Assembly (NCBI RefSeq): GCF_009687905.1
Contig: NZ_BLBG01000011.1
Location: forward strand, 1 to 64,000
Length of the DNA: 64,000 nucleotides
Direction: 5' to 3'
Source: Lacticaseibacillus zhaodongensis
GTDB lineage: Bacteria > Bacillota > Bacilli > Lactobacillales > Lactobacillaceae
A program made the translations under genes and the position numbers. The notes beneath the pieces were generated by a model, which was not told the origin of the DNA, ran no database searches, and was given only the letters and a program-made list of their open reading frames with translations. Positions within the stretch are counted from its first letter, which is position 1. Each line of letters begins with the position of its first letter. Positions 34,430-44,744 of the stretch are shown one piece after another.

Positions 34430-35383
34430 TTAGGGCAAAACGACGACCTTGCCGAAACTACCCGGCTGATCCAGTGCCGCCTGGGCATCTGCAGTGTGGG
34501 CCAGGTCAAAGGTCTTGGTCGGCTTAACATCAATGTGATGATCCTCGATCAATTGGAGCATGTCGTTAAACTTCGCTTCCGTGACCTCAAAGCCCGAACC
34601 GAAGCTCGTCAAGCTGCCCCCGGACGGGATGACAAAGGGGTCGAAATCTTTTATCGTCCACTCATCCCCCAAACCGCCAATTAGGCAGCAGTAACCCCGC
34701 GGCTGCAGGTGCTGCAGTGAATTCGTCAAAGTCTTGGCGCCAACCAGTTCAAGAATCGCGTCAAAATGCGCGGCCGTTTGCACTGCACCATCACTATCCA
34801 CCACCGGCTCGTCGCAGCCAATCTGCTTCAGCTCTGCAAACTTAGCTTCTGAGCGCGTGCTCCCGGCGATTTTGACGGCGGGATTGATTGCCTTGGCTAA
34901 CTTGATGGCCGCACTGCCGACCCCACTGGTTGCGCCGCGAACCAGCAGCGTCTTAGCAGTCTGGATGTGGGCGTTAAACAGGGAACCGTACGCCGTAAAG
35001 TAAGTTTCAGGAACCGCCGCGAGCTCGGCCCAGCTCAGCTTGGTTGTGACCGGGTAGATCTGTTTGTTGGGCAGCAGTGCATACTCGGCGTAGCCACCAT
35101 CAAAGGCCCGACCCATGCCGCCCATGATGCTGACGACCTTCTGGCCAACTGGTAGGTGCGCGGCGTCCGTCGTGTCGGCAACCTCACCAACACATTCAAT
35201 GCCTAGAATCCGCGGAAACTTAACCGTTGGTGACTCCCCGTTGCGGGTAAAAATCTCGGAGCGGTTAATGCCAAAACCCTTAACCTTAACCAAACTCCAG
35301 CCCGGCTTGACCTGGGGTGTGGGGACCTCCTTCAGCTGCAACGCTTCTGGACCGCCAGCGTGTTCAATTACAATTGCCTTCAT
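34430..35383 (-). CDS. Zinc-independent medium-chain alcohol dehydrogenase-like (quinone reductase type)
   Basis: This 317-aa NADPH-dependent oxidoreductase belongs to the MDR superfamily. The nucleotide-binding stretch VRGATSGVGSAAIKLAK is present, while the cysteine and histidine ligands of zinc alcohol dehydrogenases are missing. This fits quinone oxidoreductase or enoyl reductase members. AAGGAGG precedes the ATG by 9 nt. The gene is monocistronic with its own terminator. Its substrate is unknown. Confidence 0.85.
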   Translation of the reverse strand: MKAIVIEHAGGPEALQLKEVPTPQVKPGWSLVKVKGFGINRSEIFTRNGESPTVKFPRILGIECVGEVADTTDAAHLPVGQKVVSIMGGMGRAFDGGYAEYALLPNKQIYPVTTKLSWAELAAVPETYFTAYGSLFNAHIQTAKTLLVRGATSGVGSAAIKLAKAINPAVKIAGSTRSEAKFAELKQIGCDEPVVDSDGAVQTAAHFDAILELVGAKTLTNSLQHLQPRGYCCLIGGLGDEWTIKDFDPFVIPSGGSLTSFGSGFEVTEAKFNDMLQLIEDHHIDVKPTKTFDLAHTADAQAALDQPGSFGKVVVLP

Positions 35384-35501
35384 AAGCTGCCTCCTTGATT
35401 TTAGTTATAATCACAACATTCACTGCAAGTATAGCATTTTTACCACGCGACACTACGAACCAATCTAACAAAAATTTGCTTAATGGAACCCGGTAAAACG
35501 C

Positions 35502-35546
35502 AACGTAGCGGGAATCAGGCAACCAATACCTAATTCCCGCTACGTT
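35502..35546. terminator. Terminator beyond the histidine kinase gene
   Basis: AACGTAGCGGGAAT and ATTCCCGCTACGTT form a perfect 14-bp stem with a 17-nt loop. AT-rich sequence flanks both sides. Confidence 0.7.
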
Positions 35547-35627
35547 ATTTATCAATTAATAGTTGCTCAGCAAAAGCGTTATTTTATTATCAACTTTTTA
35601 GAACTAACTTGTTTGCTAAACATCTTT

Positions 35628-36806
35628 TTAGTTAGCTGCTGGCTGTTTATCTGGTCGCTTTAAGGTCGTGCCCATCTTCACGGGTAGATGCATCACAAAA
35701 CTGGTCAGCTCGGGGGTGGATTCAGCGTAAATGTAGCCCCCGTGCAACCGCACAATACTCTGGGCAATGGCCAAACCGAGTCCGGAACCACCGGTCGCTT
35801 TTGACCGGCTCTCCTCGACCCGATAAAAACGGTCAAAGAGCTGGCTTAAAGACTGGTTGGGAATCTGTTCCCCATCATTTGCGACGCGCACTTCGACCTC
35901 GTCGCCCTCTTGCTTAGCGGTCAGGTAGATGTGCTTGGCGCCATGCCCGTATTTAAAGGCGTTCACAATCAAGTTGTTGAAGACCCGGCCTAGCTTTTCA
36001 GTGTCGGCCTCCATCATCAGGGGGTTCGGGTTGGCTTGCACTTCAAACTCCAGCCCCTGCTTTTGACCTTCCAATTCAAAACTGGCGGCTAGTTGTTCCA
36101 GCATCGCAGCCATGTCGAACTTGTCGGTGGTCAGCTTCGTGGTCGTCGAGCGCACCTTGGTGTACTCAAACAGATCCTCAACCAGGACCTTCATCTGCTT
36201 AGCCTTGAGGAAGGCGGTATGCACGTACTTGCGCGCATCAGCCTCACTGCTGGCCTGATTGTCCTCGATCAGGCCTAAATAGCCAATGATGGAGGTTAAT
36301 GGTGTCCGAATATCGTGGGAAACATTCGTGATCAGCTCGTCCTTACTAGATTCAATTTTGCGTTCCTCTTCCATGGAGCGCACGGTCGAATCAACCAGCG
36401 CGTTAATGCTGGTCACCACACGCTGCAGGTCGGGATTGACCGCGAGCTGAATCCGGTGGTTGAGATGTCCCTCGGCGATGTAGTGCAGCTCGCTGATAAC
36501 GTGGCGCATCTGCATCTGCCGGTAGCGCCGGATGAGCCGCCAGTACACAACAATGGCGTCGGCAAAAATCATCAAGAAGATGAACAAGTGCTGCCAGCTC
36601 CACAGGTGGGAGCTATTCGGACCAAAAGTAATGGTCGTTTTAATGGTCCAGATGGCGCTTTGCCACTCACGGCTCGCCGCAATCATCTGGTTAATCATCA
36701 CGACGATGGCAAAATTAAGCAGGAGCAGCAGGATGACCGTCACTATGCCCTCGATCAGGAGTTCCGACTTCTCCTTGGTGGTCAGGCGAATCTTCTCGCT
36801 GCCCAT
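35628..36806 (-). CDS. Sensor histidine kinase
   Basis: The 392-aa membrane kinase has two membrane segments (about residues 18-40 and 72-90) around a short outer loop of about 30 residues, then a HAMP-like linker, the HisKA box with phospho-acceptor H164 (NVSHDIRTPLT) and a HATPase domain with N (NNLIVNAFKYG), G1 (NDGEQI) and G2 (GGSGLGLAI) boxes. The small sensor loop suggests intramembrane or wall-stress sensing, as in VanS-like kinases. It starts 3 bp after the response-regulator stop. GAGG precedes the ATG. Confidence 0.9.
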   Translation of the reverse strand: MGSEKIRLTTKEKSELLIEGIVTVILLLLLNFAIVVMINQMIAASREWQSAIWTIKTTITFGPNSSHLWSWQHLFIFLMIFADAIVVYWRLIRRYRQMQMRHVISELHYIAEGHLNHRIQLAVNPDLQRVVTSINALVDSTVRSMEEERKIESSKDELITNVSHDIRTPLTSIIGYLGLIEDNQASSEADARKYVHTAFLKAKQMKVLVEDLFEYTKVRSTTTKLTTDKFDMAAMLEQLAASFELEGQKQGLEFEVQANPNPLMMEADTEKLGRVFNNLIVNAFKYGHGAKHIYLTAKQEGDEVEVRVANDGEQIPNQSLSQLFDRFYRVEESRSKATGGSGLGLAIAQSIVRLHGGYIYAESTPELTSFVMHLPVKMGTTLKRPDKQPAAN

Positions 36807-36809
36807 GAA

Positions 36810-37496
36810 TTATGCCTCGACCTTGTAGCCAACACCCCAGACGGTCTCAATGACCTTCTCGCCGTCAGTTGCCTCTTCAATTTTATCGCGCAGGTGGGAG
36901 ACGTGCACCATGACCGTCTTTGCGGACACGATGGACTCTTGCTGCCAAACGCGTTCAAAAATCTCGTCGGCAGAAAAGACTCGGTTCGGGTGGCTGGCCA
37001 GCAGGTACAAAATGCCAAATTCCAGCGCGGTCAACTGAATCTGCTTCCCAGTCAGAGTCACGACTTCGTGGCTGTCCTTAGTGATTTTGAGGGGGCCGAC
37101 TTCCAGCACGTCGGGCGTGTCAGACTTGACCTGATTCTTACTCCGGCGCAAAAGGCTCTTCACGCGGGCCATGACCTCTAGTGGGTTGAACGGCTTGGTC
37201 ACGTAGTCGTCGGCACCAGTGATGAGGCCCTGAATCTTATCCATGTCGCCGGTCTTGGCGGACACGATAATGATCGGGATCTGGCTGTCTTTGCGCACGG
37301 CCTTCACGACGTCGATACCGGACATATTCGGCATCATGATGTCCAAAATCATTAGGTCGATATCCGGGTTTGTAGCCAGCTTGGTCATGGCTTCCTTACC
37401 GGAGTACGCCGGGATGGGTTCGTAGCCCTCATTGGTGGCGTAAATGCTTAGCAATTCAACAATTTCTTTATCGTCATCTACAATTAGAATTTTCAT
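36810..37496 (-). CDS. OmpR-family response regulator
   Basis: The 228-aa regulator has a receiver domain with phospho-acceptor D52 (MILDIMMP), the acidic pocket DDD at 7-9 and the switch lysine in VTKPF near 101. A winged-helix DNA-binding domain follows (about 130-228, VMVHVSHLRDKIE, VWGVGYKVE). The ATG at 37496 has GAGG about 9 nt upstream. It is co-transcribed with the kinase. Upstream lies a one-kilobase non-coding region with family L copies B and C; no direct-repeat binding site was recognised. Confidence 0.92.
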   Translation of the reverse strand: MKILIVDDDKEIVELLSIYATNEGYEPIPAYSGKEAMTKLATNPDIDLMILDIMMPNMSGIDVVKAVRKDSQIPIIIVSAKTGDMDKIQGLITGADDYVTKPFNPLEVMARVKSLLRRSKNQVKSDTPDVLEVGPLKITKDSHEVVTLTGKQIQLTALEFGILYLLASHPNRVFSADEIFERVWQQESIVSAKTVMVHVSHLRDKIEEATDGEKVIETVWGVGYKVEA

Positions 37497-37639
37497 TGTT
37501 TGCGTCCTCGCTGTTATCTGCATAGTGCGCAGTATTTATCCTTTAAGTGTATCAGACTAAGGTCGTGATGTGCATATTGGCAGTTAGTTTAGGAGAAGGT
37601 TAAGGTGTCATTCGCAATTTTGCAGCAAAATTGGGTGCT

Positions 37640-37682
37640 ATGCTGCCGGCAACGGGCGCATTTACCGCCGCTATAAGAGCCC
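37640..37682 (-). repeat. Duplicated 3' tail next to family L copy B
   Basis: On the minus strand, TAGCGGCGGTAAATGCGCCC and the next eight bases repeat, with about three differences, the 3' end of copy C (38427-38452). It suggests that unit ends have been copied or that a further element once lay here. Confidence 0.5.
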
Positions 37683-37955
37683 GGGTGGCAGGCGCATCTC
37701 CTTCCGTTACGCCGCTTGGAGGGACAAAGGTTTGCCGGGGCCGGGTTAAAGCCTTGCGAAAAGCGTGCAAGTCTTTCCCCTGATCTCCGAGCCCGCTTTA
37801 TTTACGCACCAGCCACGGTAAACTTGCATAACTACTGTAATCGCACTGGCGGTCTCTCCGCTCTCCCCGATTGGTAGCGAAAACCACGCTACCAATCGCG
37901 ACGGCAAAGTCCCTCCCAGCGGCTTCACTACAGGAGAGGCGCGTGCCACCCTACA
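37683..37955 (-). repeat. Family L structured element, copy B
   Basis: Read on the minus strand. The outer stem GGGTGGCACGCGCCTCTCCT pairs with AGGAGATGCGCCTGCCACCC. The next stem GCCGCTGGGAGGGAC pairs with GTCCCTCCAAGCGGC. TTTGCCG pairs with CGGCAAA, replacing ATGCTG / CAGCAT of copies A and D. H1 (37868-37898) is CGATTGGTAGC / GCTACCAATCG. H5 is AAAGACTTGC / GCAAGGCTTT. These compensatory changes support a conserved fold. Confidence 0.75.
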
Positions 37956-38162
37956 GTAGCTGTACTAGTTTACAATCGATCTTTCGTCCCAGCCTGTGAA
38001 GATGTGATGATTATTCTTGCCGTTAATTTGCCGTCCATCGATAAAGCAATCATCCTGCCTAATCCTGGTTTAGATATTAGTTAAGCAGTATCCAACTAAT
38101 GATAATCACTATTCAATCGACACCAAGTCGGCTTGTATTCATGCTGAAGTCCAGAAGCGCCA

Positions 38163-38460
38163 AGTAGGCAGCGGGGGCCTTTACCAGAGCGCAGCCGAGG
38201 GGAGTGACCGATCCGAAATGATAATTAGTAGTTGAGCCCCGGGTTTGGGCTCAGCTACTAATTATCAGGGAGAACGGAGAGACCGCTAAGGAGGATAGCG
38301 GCTCAACTGCAAGTTAACCGTGGCCGGACAGAAAACACGGCGGGCTCGTAGTTCAGCGTTGAAACTCGCGGGTTTGGCGAGGTCCAAACGCGGCCCCCGG
38401 CGGGCCTAGTCACTCCCAGCGGCGGAGCGGCGGTAAATGCGCCCGCTGCCGGTGCCCCAC
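38163..38460 (+). repeat. Family L structured element, copy C
   Basis: Plus-sense, facing copy B across about 200 bp. The outer arms GGCAGCGGGGGCCTTTACC and GGTAAATGCGCCCGCTGCC pair. H1 (38221-38265) has 19-nt arms, ATAATTAGTAGTTGAGCCC / GGGCTCAGCTACTAATTAT, with a CGGGTTT loop. CAGGGAGAACGGAGAGACCG follows H1, as in other copies. H5 is at about 38364-38398 with loop GGGTTTG. Confidence 0.75.
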
Positions 38461-38465
38461 AGGAA

Positions 38466-38498
38466 CAAAAAGGCAAGCACCTCAATAGATACTTGCCT
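38466..38498 (-). terminator. Terminator of the tetR gene
   Basis: AGGCAAG and CTTGCCT arms are followed on the minus strand by TTTTTG, a few bases after the stop codon. Confidence 0.8.
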
Positions 38499-38503
38499 CA
38501 GTA

Positions 38504-39112
38504 CTACTTATTCAGTAAGAAGTGAATCTCGCCCTGCACCATCGTCCGCGTCGCCATGCTGACCTCCCGCTGGTTTTTGACCAGCAAGACATCATACAGC
38601 GTCCGCTGGAAAATCGACATGATGATGGCCGCCATCGTCATGACCTCGGTCTGATCACAATCCACGATGTCGGCTACGTCTTCCAGCGCGTGGCCGATAT
38701 TATTTTGGATGTGCTCGGTGATGACGCTCAGCCAGCTCGACTCGTCGTCCGACAGCAACATCCGCTCGCGAATCGTGATGATGAATGATTCGTAATTATC
38801 ATCACTGGAAAACAGGCGCCAGATGCGGTCGAAGAAGTCCATCAACTGCAGTTCCAGTTCCCCGACGCTCTGTGCATCCGCGAAATTGATCTGGATGTCG
38901 TTGACCCGCTCGGCGATGCCCTGGTGCACGATGGTATCAAGGATTTCCTGCTTACCGTGCGGGAAGTAGTAGTAAAGCAGCCCGTCGGCAATCCCTAGTT
39001 CCTTGTTTATTTCCCGGGTGGTAGTTGCTTCAAAACCCTTGGCGGCAAACATGTTCCGCGCAACGTCTAGTATGCTGTCGCGTTGATGTTCGCTTCGTTC
39101 CGTGTTTTTCAT
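38504..39112 (-). CDS. TetR-family transcriptional regulator
   Basis: The 202-aa protein has the N-terminal TetR helix-turn-helix (residues about 10-55: RDSILDVARNMFAAKGFEATT, GIADGLLYYYFPHGKQEIL). The C-terminal ligand domain is not specific to any known subfamily. The ATG at 39112 follows GGAGG by about 10 nt. It lies downstream of mntH in the same direction, with a terminator between them. The palindromes flanking the mntH promoter are plausible targets, which is inferred from position only. Confidence 0.88.
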   Translation of the reverse strand: MKNTERSEHQRDSILDVARNMFAAKGFEATTTREINKELGIADGLLYYYFPHGKQEILDTIVHQGIAERVNDIQINFADAQSVGELELQLMDFFDRIWRLFSSDDNYESFIITIRERMLLSDDESSWLSVITEHIQNNIGHALEDVADIVDCDQTEVMTMAAIIMSIFQRTLYDVLLVKNQREVSMATRTMVQGEIHFLLNK

Positions 39113-39159
39113 TTTGAATCTTGCCTCCGTTAGCGGCACCTAATTAATAGCCATTTTGC

Positions 39160-39190
39160 AAAAATTGACTGTGGCGTGCGCCGCAGTCAA
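39160..39190 (-). terminator. Terminator of mntH
   Basis: TTGACTGCGGCG and its partner GCCACAGTCAA form a stem followed on the minus strand by TTTTTGC, between mntH and tetR. Confidence 0.8.
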
Positions 39191-39222
39191 CTTCCGCTTG
39201 CTCAATATTATCCGCGTCTAGT

Positions 39223-40590
39223 TTACTGCAAAATTCCGATCGTCTGCAAAATCAGGTAGACGTTCAAGATGACCAGCACGACCGTGGCAGTCCATGAGCA
39301 GATTTTGACCCACATCTTGTTGGCAAACTCACCCATCAGCTTCTTACTGCTGGTGAAGATAACCAGCGGCACGACCGCAAACGGCAGCGCAACACTCAGG
39401 AACACCTGGGAGAAGGTCAGTAAGTTTTCAATTTTGGCTTCATTACCGTGGTAAATGATGGCAAAAGCCAGAACTGGTGATACGGACAGTAGCCGCGTGA
39501 TCAGGCGCTGCAACCACAGTGGGGCCTTGATCCGGACGAATCCTTCCATAACGATTTGCCCAGCCAGGGTACCAGTGATGGTGGAACTCTGCCCTGATGA
39601 CAGCAGCGCGATGGCGAAAAGCATACTCAGCATTGGGCTGGCAATTGCGCCGACAATTGCTGGGTTGTTGAGGGAATTGAACAGTTCCTCGAACCGGCCC
39701 AGTGAAGTCGTCTTGCCGTAAAAGAGTGCAGCACCCAGAATCAGCAGCAGACTGTTAACGATGAAGGCAATGAACAACTGCAGGTTGGAGTCAATGGTCG
39801 AGAAGCGAACGGCCTGGGCCAGTTCCTTGCGGTTCTTCCGGTTGACCTGCCGGGTTTGGGAAATTGATGACCCCAAGTACAAATCATGGGGCATAACCGT
39901 CGCCCCAACGATCCCGAGGGTCAGGTACAGCATGCCGTGGTTAGTAACGATGCTACTAGACGGAATGTAACCATTCAAAATGCCGGTAATGCTTGGCTCA
40001 GCGAGGAAAACTTCGTAAGCAAAGACAATCAGAATGACCGCAACCAGGGTGGCAACAATTGCTTCGATTTTGCGGAAGCCGAGCTTCATGAGCAGCAGCA
40101 AGAGCAAAACGTCCAACGCCGTGATGACGATCCCGACAATGATGGGAATTCCGAACAGTAACTTGATCGCGATCGCGGAACCAATGATTTCAGCGATATC
40201 GGTCGCCATGATTGCTAGTTCGGCAACAATCCAGAGCAGGAACCCACCGACCTTACCGGTGTGGGTCCGGGTCAGTTGGGCAAGGTCTTGCCCAGTGACG
40301 ATGCCCAATTTGGCCGCCATTGACTGCAATAACATCGCAATCAGGCTTGAAATCAGGACAACTGCCAGCAGCTGGTAACGGTACTGCGCACCACCGGCGA
40401 TGGAGGTGATCCAGTTACCTGGATCCATGTACCCAACGGCAATCAGCACCCCAGGGCCCATGAAGGCTTTGAACGTCCGCCAGAACCCAGCGTTCTTTGG
40501 TACTTCGATGGAACCGTTGACTTCATCAAGACTAGTCCCGGCCCCTGTATCCGTTGCGGTGATTGCTTTCTTCTTCGTTTCATCAGACAT
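39223..40590 (-). CDS. mntH: Nramp-family divalent metal transporter (manganese)
   Basis: MntH imports Mn2+ with protons. The 455-aa protein has about eleven membrane segments. The metal-binding DPGN is at residues 56-59 and the MPH motif (VMPHDLYLG) is in the sixth segment, both intact. The N-terminal 35 residues are hydrophilic and longer than in E. coli MntH. AAAGAGG precedes the ATG by about 9 nt. Manganese is the main antioxidant metal in lactobacilli. The promoter is bracketed by two TetR-type palindromes rather than an obvious MntR box. Confidence 0.93.
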   Translation of the reverse strand: MSDETKKKAITATDTGAGTSLDEVNGSIEVPKNAGFWRTFKAFMGPGVLIAVGYMDPGNWITSIAGGAQYRYQLLAVVLISSLIAMLLQSMAAKLGIVTGQDLAQLTRTHTGKVGGFLLWIVAELAIMATDIAEIIGSAIAIKLLFGIPIIVGIVITALDVLLLLLLMKLGFRKIEAIVATLVAVILIVFAYEVFLAEPSITGILNGYIPSSSIVTNHGMLYLTLGIVGATVMPHDLYLGSSISQTRQVNRKNRKELAQAVRFSTIDSNLQLFIAFIVNSLLLILGAALFYGKTTSLGRFEELFNSLNNPAIVGAIASPMLSMLFAIALLSSGQSSTITGTLAGQIVMEGFVRIKAPLWLQRLITRLLSVSPVLAFAIIYHGNEAKIENLLTFSQVFLSVALPFAVVPLVIFTSSKKLMGEFANKMWVKICSWTATVVLVILNVYLILQTIGILQ

Positions 40591-40777
40591 GATGAATACC
40601 TCTTTCCTATTGGCTTAGAAATTCGGTGACCGTGCAGGCGTGCGCACAAGTTTGAACCGTGATTTAACCGCAGCGGCCAATCACAACTTGAACTAACTTC
40701 AACCCCGAGGGCTTCCTGGACAATCAGCTAATTAATCGCTTTTTAGTTGGGCGCTCGCTCAACTATTTCCAAAGACC
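40591..40777 (-). promoter_or_regulatory. Long mntH leader
   Basis: From the predicted start of transcription, about 180 nt precede the ATG. The leader can form a nested hairpin (GTGATT / AAATCAC around CCGC / GCGG, about 40650-40675). It does not match the yybP-ykoY manganese riboswitch that I would expect in this position. Confidence 0.35.
40745..40764. promoter_or_regulatory. TetR-type operator, promoter-proximal copy
   Basis: AGTTGGGCGCTCGCTCAACT is an imperfect 20-bp palindrome just downstream of the mntH -10 box. It shares GGGCGCTC with the upstream copy. Confidence 0.5.
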
Positions 40778-40805
40778 ACTATACTAGCATTTTTCAGAAA
40801 GGCAA
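40778..40805 (-). promoter_or_regulatory. mntH promoter
   Basis: The minus strand reads TTGCCT (40800-40805), 16 bp and TATAGT (40778-40783). Confidence 0.6.
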
Positions 40806-40812
40806 GCACTTT

Positions 40813-40828
40813 TTGAGTGGGCGCTCAG
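40813..40828. promoter_or_regulatory. TetR-type operator, distal copy
   Basis: TTGAGTGGGCGCTCAG contains the near-palindrome TGAGTGGGCGCTCA, upstream of the -35 box. With the copy at 40745 it brackets the promoter. Confidence 0.5.
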
Positions 40829-40905
40829 TTTTATCCGTATTTTGTTGTGTTTACGCATCAACTAGGAGCCCTTTTGCCCACGGACGGGCATTTGTGTTCT
40901 TCAAT

Positions 40906-40947
40906 TTAAGCAATTGGTGATATTCGGTATGGCTAACAATTGCTTAA
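40906..40947. repeat. Hairpin between guaB and mntH
   Basis: TTAAGCAATTG and CAATTGCTTAA are perfect 11-nt arms around a 20-nt loop. No T run and no gene is associated; the rest of 40829-41064 shows nothing else recognisable. Confidence 0.5.
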
Positions 40948-41064
40948 TCTGGCACTAATTTAGGCTGTAATTTAGTTTCACCAAACTGAATACAATTCCC
41001 GCTTATCTGTAAGCCACAATTGCTTTTGCAAAAACTGTTTGTGCTGTCCATTGCCGGAAAAACG

Positions 41065-41101
41065 CAAAAAAACTGGTCTCTGCAACCGCAGAAACCAGTT
41101 T
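41065..41101 (-). terminator. Terminator of guaB
   Basis: ACTGGTTTCTGC and GCAGAGACCAGT pair around GGTT and are followed on the minus strand by a long T run. Confidence 0.92.
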
Positions 41102-41126
41102 GATAGTATCTAAATTGTCAATGAAT

Positions 41127-42671
<1,545 letters not shown>

Positions 42672-42753
42672 GGGCGCAGACACGAACGTTGCGAGATTCA
42701 CCGGCTTTTGCCATCAGCGCAACATGCACACGTTACGGTACCTCTGTGCACAC

Positions 42754-42783
42754 AAAAGGGCCCCCATTTCTGGGCGCCCTTTT
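42754..42783 (-). terminator. Terminator of the opp operon
   Basis: AAAAGGGC and GCCCTTTT with inner GGG / CCC pairs form a stem 44 bp beyond the oppA stop, with T-rich sequence on the minus strand. Confidence 0.85.
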
Positions 42784-42826
42784 GCGGAAATATCAATCTT
42801 TGTGTTACTCAGTTACGTGTTGGAAA

Positions 42827-44632
42827 CTACTTCTGCTTAGCAGAGGTCAGAGATAGACCGCCCCAGAAGTTGTTGTTCTTGGCACTAGTATCGTAGCCCT
42901 TAACACGGTGGTTAACTGGTGTGTAGGACATGTAGAAGTTGTCAGGAGCGTATGCAGCCTGGTCGTTCATGTATTCCTGCCACTTGTAGAACTGGTTCTT
43001 ACGGTACTTAGCATTCCAAGCCTTGCTGTTGTTCATGTTGTTCATGAGCTGAGTGTTACGCTTGGAAACAAAGTGACCCATGTTGTAAGGAGCAGTCTCG
43101 CCGTAAATCTGGGTTGGTGTAGGCTCAGAACTTGTGGACCATGCAGCGTTGAAGATGTCCATCTTGTTCTGCTTAGGAGCCTGCAGAGTTGAGTAGAAGC
43201 TGTTCATTTCCATTGGCTTGCCAGACGTCATTTTGACGTTCAGACCCAGCTTGTGCCACTGCTGCAGGTCGTTCTGGTAACGCGCTTCAGTAGCTGCGGA
43301 ACTAGACATAGCACCGAAGTAGATAACGAGCTTCTTGCCCTTAGGATCGCTACGCCACTTGCTGCCGTTACGCTTCTTGTAGCCTGCGTCGTCCAGCAGT
43401 TTCTTAGCCTTGTTCATGTTGTAAGGGAAGCCCTTAGCCTTAGCATCGTTGTATTCCTTGAAGATTGGTGGAATCAGGGTGTTACCACGCCATGCAACCC
43501 CATTACCAAGCTTCTTGTAAACAGCGTCAAGGTTCAGAGCGTACATCATGGCCTGACGGAGGTTCTTGTTGCCCATCTTGGCGTTCTTGTCCATGACGTT
43601 CTTGCCGGTCTTGGTGTCGTAGTGCCCAAGGTTAAAGCCGAAGTAGCCGTATGCCATGGCTGGTAAACCAGTGATGGAGTAGGTCTTCAGTTTTTTAAGT
43701 GTTGGGTACTGACTTGATGGTGCACTACCAACAGTGAAGTCGTACTTCTTAGCCTTCAGAGCGGCCGTGATGTTGTTTGCTGATACGACCTGAATGGTGA
43801 TGTGCTTAATGTTTGGCTTCTTGCCGTAGTAGTACTTGTTAGGTGACCAACTAGTACTTTCACCTTGAACAACCTTATCCAGCTTGTAAGGGCCAGTGAA
43901 GATTGGGTTCTTCCGAACCTGTGGTGCTGAAGCAAGCTTAGCGATTGGGACGTTCTTGATGTATTCGTATGGTTCAACGGTCGTCCAAATGAATGAGTTC
44001 CCAGAGAACTGCATAGCAGGCGTCATGTGGTCGAAGTGGATAACCACCTTGGAGCCGTTAGGGCCATCTGGGAAAGTGATCCCAGAAATGGTCTTGGCGG
44101 TGCCAGCGTGATATGCTGCCATCCCCTTGATGTTTTCATAGTCGGATGAGTATTGCTGGGAAACCGTGTCCTTGTTAGCAATGATTTCGTATGGGTACTC
44201 AACGTCCTTAGCGGTAACCTTGCTGCCGTTAGACCACTTAGCATTCTTACGCAGAGTGATGGTAGCAGTCTTGGCGCTGCGACTCAGCTTCAGGTTAGCC
44301 AGCCCACCATCGACAATCTTGTAGTTGTTGTCAACGTTGAACAGACTGCCTGAACCGCCTGGTGCGAAGACATCGGAATCTTCAGCGTTGGTAGCAATGG
44401 TTGGGGAAGTGATCCCTTCAAATGGGGCGTCGTTAACTTCGGCAACCTTCAGGGTACTGTTGTTACCAGCTTTAGTTGCCTTTGCGGTGTTCTTATAGGC
44501 TGGTGACATCTTGATTTTAGTAGCTGTGCTATTGGAACTGCTTGAACTGCTCTTGGAATTAGAGCAAGCGGCCAGAGACAGGACTGCAGCAACTGCAACT
44601 CCTGCGCTCAGCCATTTCTTTGTTTGACTCAT
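42827..44632 (-). CDS. oppA: Oligopeptide ABC transporter substrate-binding lipoprotein OppA
   Basis: The 601-aa lipoprotein has a signal peptide ending in the lipobox SLAAC with lipidated C23. A Ser-rich linker follows, then the SBP_bac_5 fold that binds peptides outside the membrane. The ATG at 44632 is 7 nt after GGAGGAG; an ATG 6 bp earlier sits too close to that site. It is the last gene of the oppDFBCA operon, a position where the abundant binding protein is often separately enhanced; the 106-bp gap from oppC could hold a promoter or processing site. Confidence 0.93.
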   Translation of the reverse strand: MSQTKKWLSAGVAVAAVLSLAACSNSKSSSSSSNSTATKIKMSPAYKNTAKATKAGNNSTLKVAEVNDAPFEGITSPTIATNAEDSDVFAPGGSGSLFNVDNNYKIVDGGLANLKLSRSAKTATITLRKNAKWSNGSKVTAKDVEYPYEIIANKDTVSQQYSSDYENIKGMAAYHAGTAKTISGITFPDGPNGSKVVIHFDHMTPAMQFSGNSFIWTTVEPYEYIKNVPIAKLASAPQVRKNPIFTGPYKLDKVVQGESTSWSPNKYYYGKKPNIKHITIQVVSANNITAALKAKKYDFTVGSAPSSQYPTLKKLKTYSITGLPAMAYGYFGFNLGHYDTKTGKNVMDKNAKMGNKNLRQAMMYALNLDAVYKKLGNGVAWRGNTLIPPIFKEYNDAKAKGFPYNMNKAKKLLDDAGYKKRNGSKWRSDPKGKKLVIYFGAMSSSAATEARYQNDLQQWHKLGLNVKMTSGKPMEMNSFYSTLQAPKQNKMDIFNAAWSTSSEPTPTQIYGETAPYNMGHFVSKRNTQLMNNMNNSKAWNAKYRKNQFYKWQEYMNDQAAYAPDNFYMSYTPVNHRVKGYDTSAKNNNFWGGLSLTSAKQK

Positions 44633-44744
44633 AAACATTCTCCTCCGTCATAATGTATTGATATGTTTTTTCCGTGACGCCGTCTGTAACCCAGTAATAA
44701 CGAGCATCACCCCCTCAAGTGCGTGCTTTATAATTGCAAAATAA

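Noticed and set aside
39005-39020. Noc-binding-site-like ATTTCCCGGG within tetR
   Set aside because: Only one half of the ATTTCCCGGGAAAT palindrome is matched, so chance is likely.
40591-40770. Manganese riboswitch (yybP-ykoY) in the mntH leader
   Set aside because: The leader is long enough and structured, but the conserved core of that riboswitch is not present.
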